This document shows positions 5,016 to 5,638 of a DNA stretch of 5,638 nucleotides, piece after piece; the first letter of the stretch is position 1; each line of letters opens with the position of its first letter. The notes beneath the pieces are model-generated. The model was given only the letters and a program-made list of their open reading frames with translations. It searched no databases and was not told the DNA's origin. Source of the stretch: an uncultured Verrucomicrobiota bacterium (GTDB lineage: Bacteria; Verrucomicrobiota; Kiritimatiellia; RFP12; UBA3636); assembly GCA_946612175.1 (NCBI GenBank), contig CAMOEO010000211.1, forward strand, positions 1 to 5,638, in the 5' to 3' direction. The position numbers and the translations under genes are program-made.

Positions 5016-5638
5016 ATGACCGACCGCCGCCCCGACTCGATGCCCCGCATCAACACCCCCGAACTCGCCAACGCCTTCATCGAGGAACAGCTCGCCGCGC
5101 TCCGCGCGCAGATCGGCGACAAAAAGGTCCTCCTCGCCCTCTCCGGCGGCGTCGACTCGTCCGTCGTCGCGGCGCTCCTCGTCAAGGCCGTCGGCAGGCA
5201 GCTCGTCTGCGTCCACGTGAACCACGGCCTCCTGCGCAAGGGCGAGCCCGAGCAGGTCGTGAAGGTCTTCCGCGACGAGATGGGCGCGGAGCTCGTCTAC
5301 GTCGACGCCGTCGACCGCTTCCTCGACAAGCTCGCCGGCGTCTCCGACCCGGAGAGGAAGCGCCACATCATCGGCGAGGAGTTCATCGACGTCTTCGCCG
5401 AGGAGGCCCGCAAGCTCGACGGCGTCTCGTTCCTCGCGCAGGGCACGATCTGGCCCGACATCCTCGAGAGCGAGGCCGGCATCAAGGCGCACCACAACGC
5501 GGGCGGCCTCCCCGAGGACATCGCCTCGCGCTTCGAGCTCGTCGAGCCCGTCAAGATCCTCTTCAAGGACGAGGTCCGCGAGGTCGGCCGCGCGCTCGGC
5601 CTCCCCGCCTCGATGGTCGACCGCCAGCCGTTCCCCGG
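5016..5638 (+). CDS. guaA: GMP synthase, ATP-pyrophosphatase domain (partial at window end)
   Basis: This is the 5' part (207 full codons) of a GuaA-type GMP synthase, which adenylates XMP and aminates it to GMP in purine synthesis. The N-type PP-loop SGGVDSSV (res. 43-50) binds ATP. Further family blocks are NHGLLRKGE (69-77), RFLDKLAGV (101-109), the region around RKRHIIGEEF (114-123), AQGTIWPDILES (141-152; Tyr is usual where Trp occurs), KAHHNAGGLPED (157-168), LFKDEVREVG (182-191) and RQPFPG (203-208), where the window cuts it off. The C-terminal dimerisation domain lies outside. Most bacterial GuaA proteins start with a glutamine amidotransferase domain of about 190 aa; here only about 40 residues precede the PP-loop. 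The 162-base spacer upstream is too short to hold such a domain, so the glutaminase must be a separate subunit or lie C-terminally. A paralogue with a modified role is a less likely alternative. Confidence 0.92.
   Translation, partial: MTDRRPDSMPRINTPELANAFIEEQLAALRAQIGDKKVLLALSGGVDSSVVAALLVKAVGRQLVCVHVNHGLLRKGEPEQVVKVFRDEMGAELVYVDAVDRFLDKLAGVSDPERKRHIIGEEFIDVFAEEARKLDGVSFLAQGTIWPDILESEAGIKAHHNAGGLPEDIASRFELVEPVKILFKDEVREVGRALGLPASMVDRQPFP

Overview
This is a very GC-rich bacterial window holding seven genes. Three are conserved housekeeping enzymes and four form a compact pilus-type (Tad/Flp) cassette. The GC bias is strong enough that long stop-free frames appear antisense and out of frame across real genes, so genes were called on protein-family motifs and junctions rather than on ORF length. 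The organism cannot be named from this sequence. A GC-rich Gram-negative lineage is plausible (GluQ-type synthetase, Tad-type pilins). The PVC group (for example Kiritimatiellota) is a guess only.

Layout. On the + strand, folC (59-1363) and gluQ (1360-2397) overlap by ATGA and look co-transcribed. On the - strand, four genes run from 4853 down to 2394: a 56-aa Flp-like pilin, a 78-aa Flp pilin, a TadE-like pseudopilin, and a large protein with an N-terminal TadE/G-like ('Tad') anchor. The last - strand gene ends inside the gluQ stop codon, so the two operons converge with a 4-base CTAG overlap and no spacer. On the + strand, the GMP synthase ATP-pyrophosphatase gene (5016 to the window edge) is transcribed divergently from the pilin cassette. 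A 162-base intergenic region (4854-5015) carries plausible promoters facing both ways.

How the genes work together. The pilin cassette is closed at both ends by unrelated housekeeping genes and contains only structural subunits. Three of the four proteins carry the prepilin-peptidase signature G|xxxxE, and the fourth keeps the G-Q plus hydrophobic segment but lacks the glutamate. No ATPase, secretin, inner-membrane platform protein or prepilin peptidase gene is present, so assembly must rely on genes elsewhere or the cassette serves a reduced system. The housekeeping genes are folate polyglutamylation (FolC), tRNA-Asp queuosine glutamylation (GluQ) and GMP synthesis (GuaA). They have no evident functional tie to the pilins. 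The most notable points are the self-contained pilin cassette, a probable leaderless first pilin mRNA, and a GuaA that begins directly with the ATP-pyrophosphatase domain, without the usual N-terminal glutaminase.
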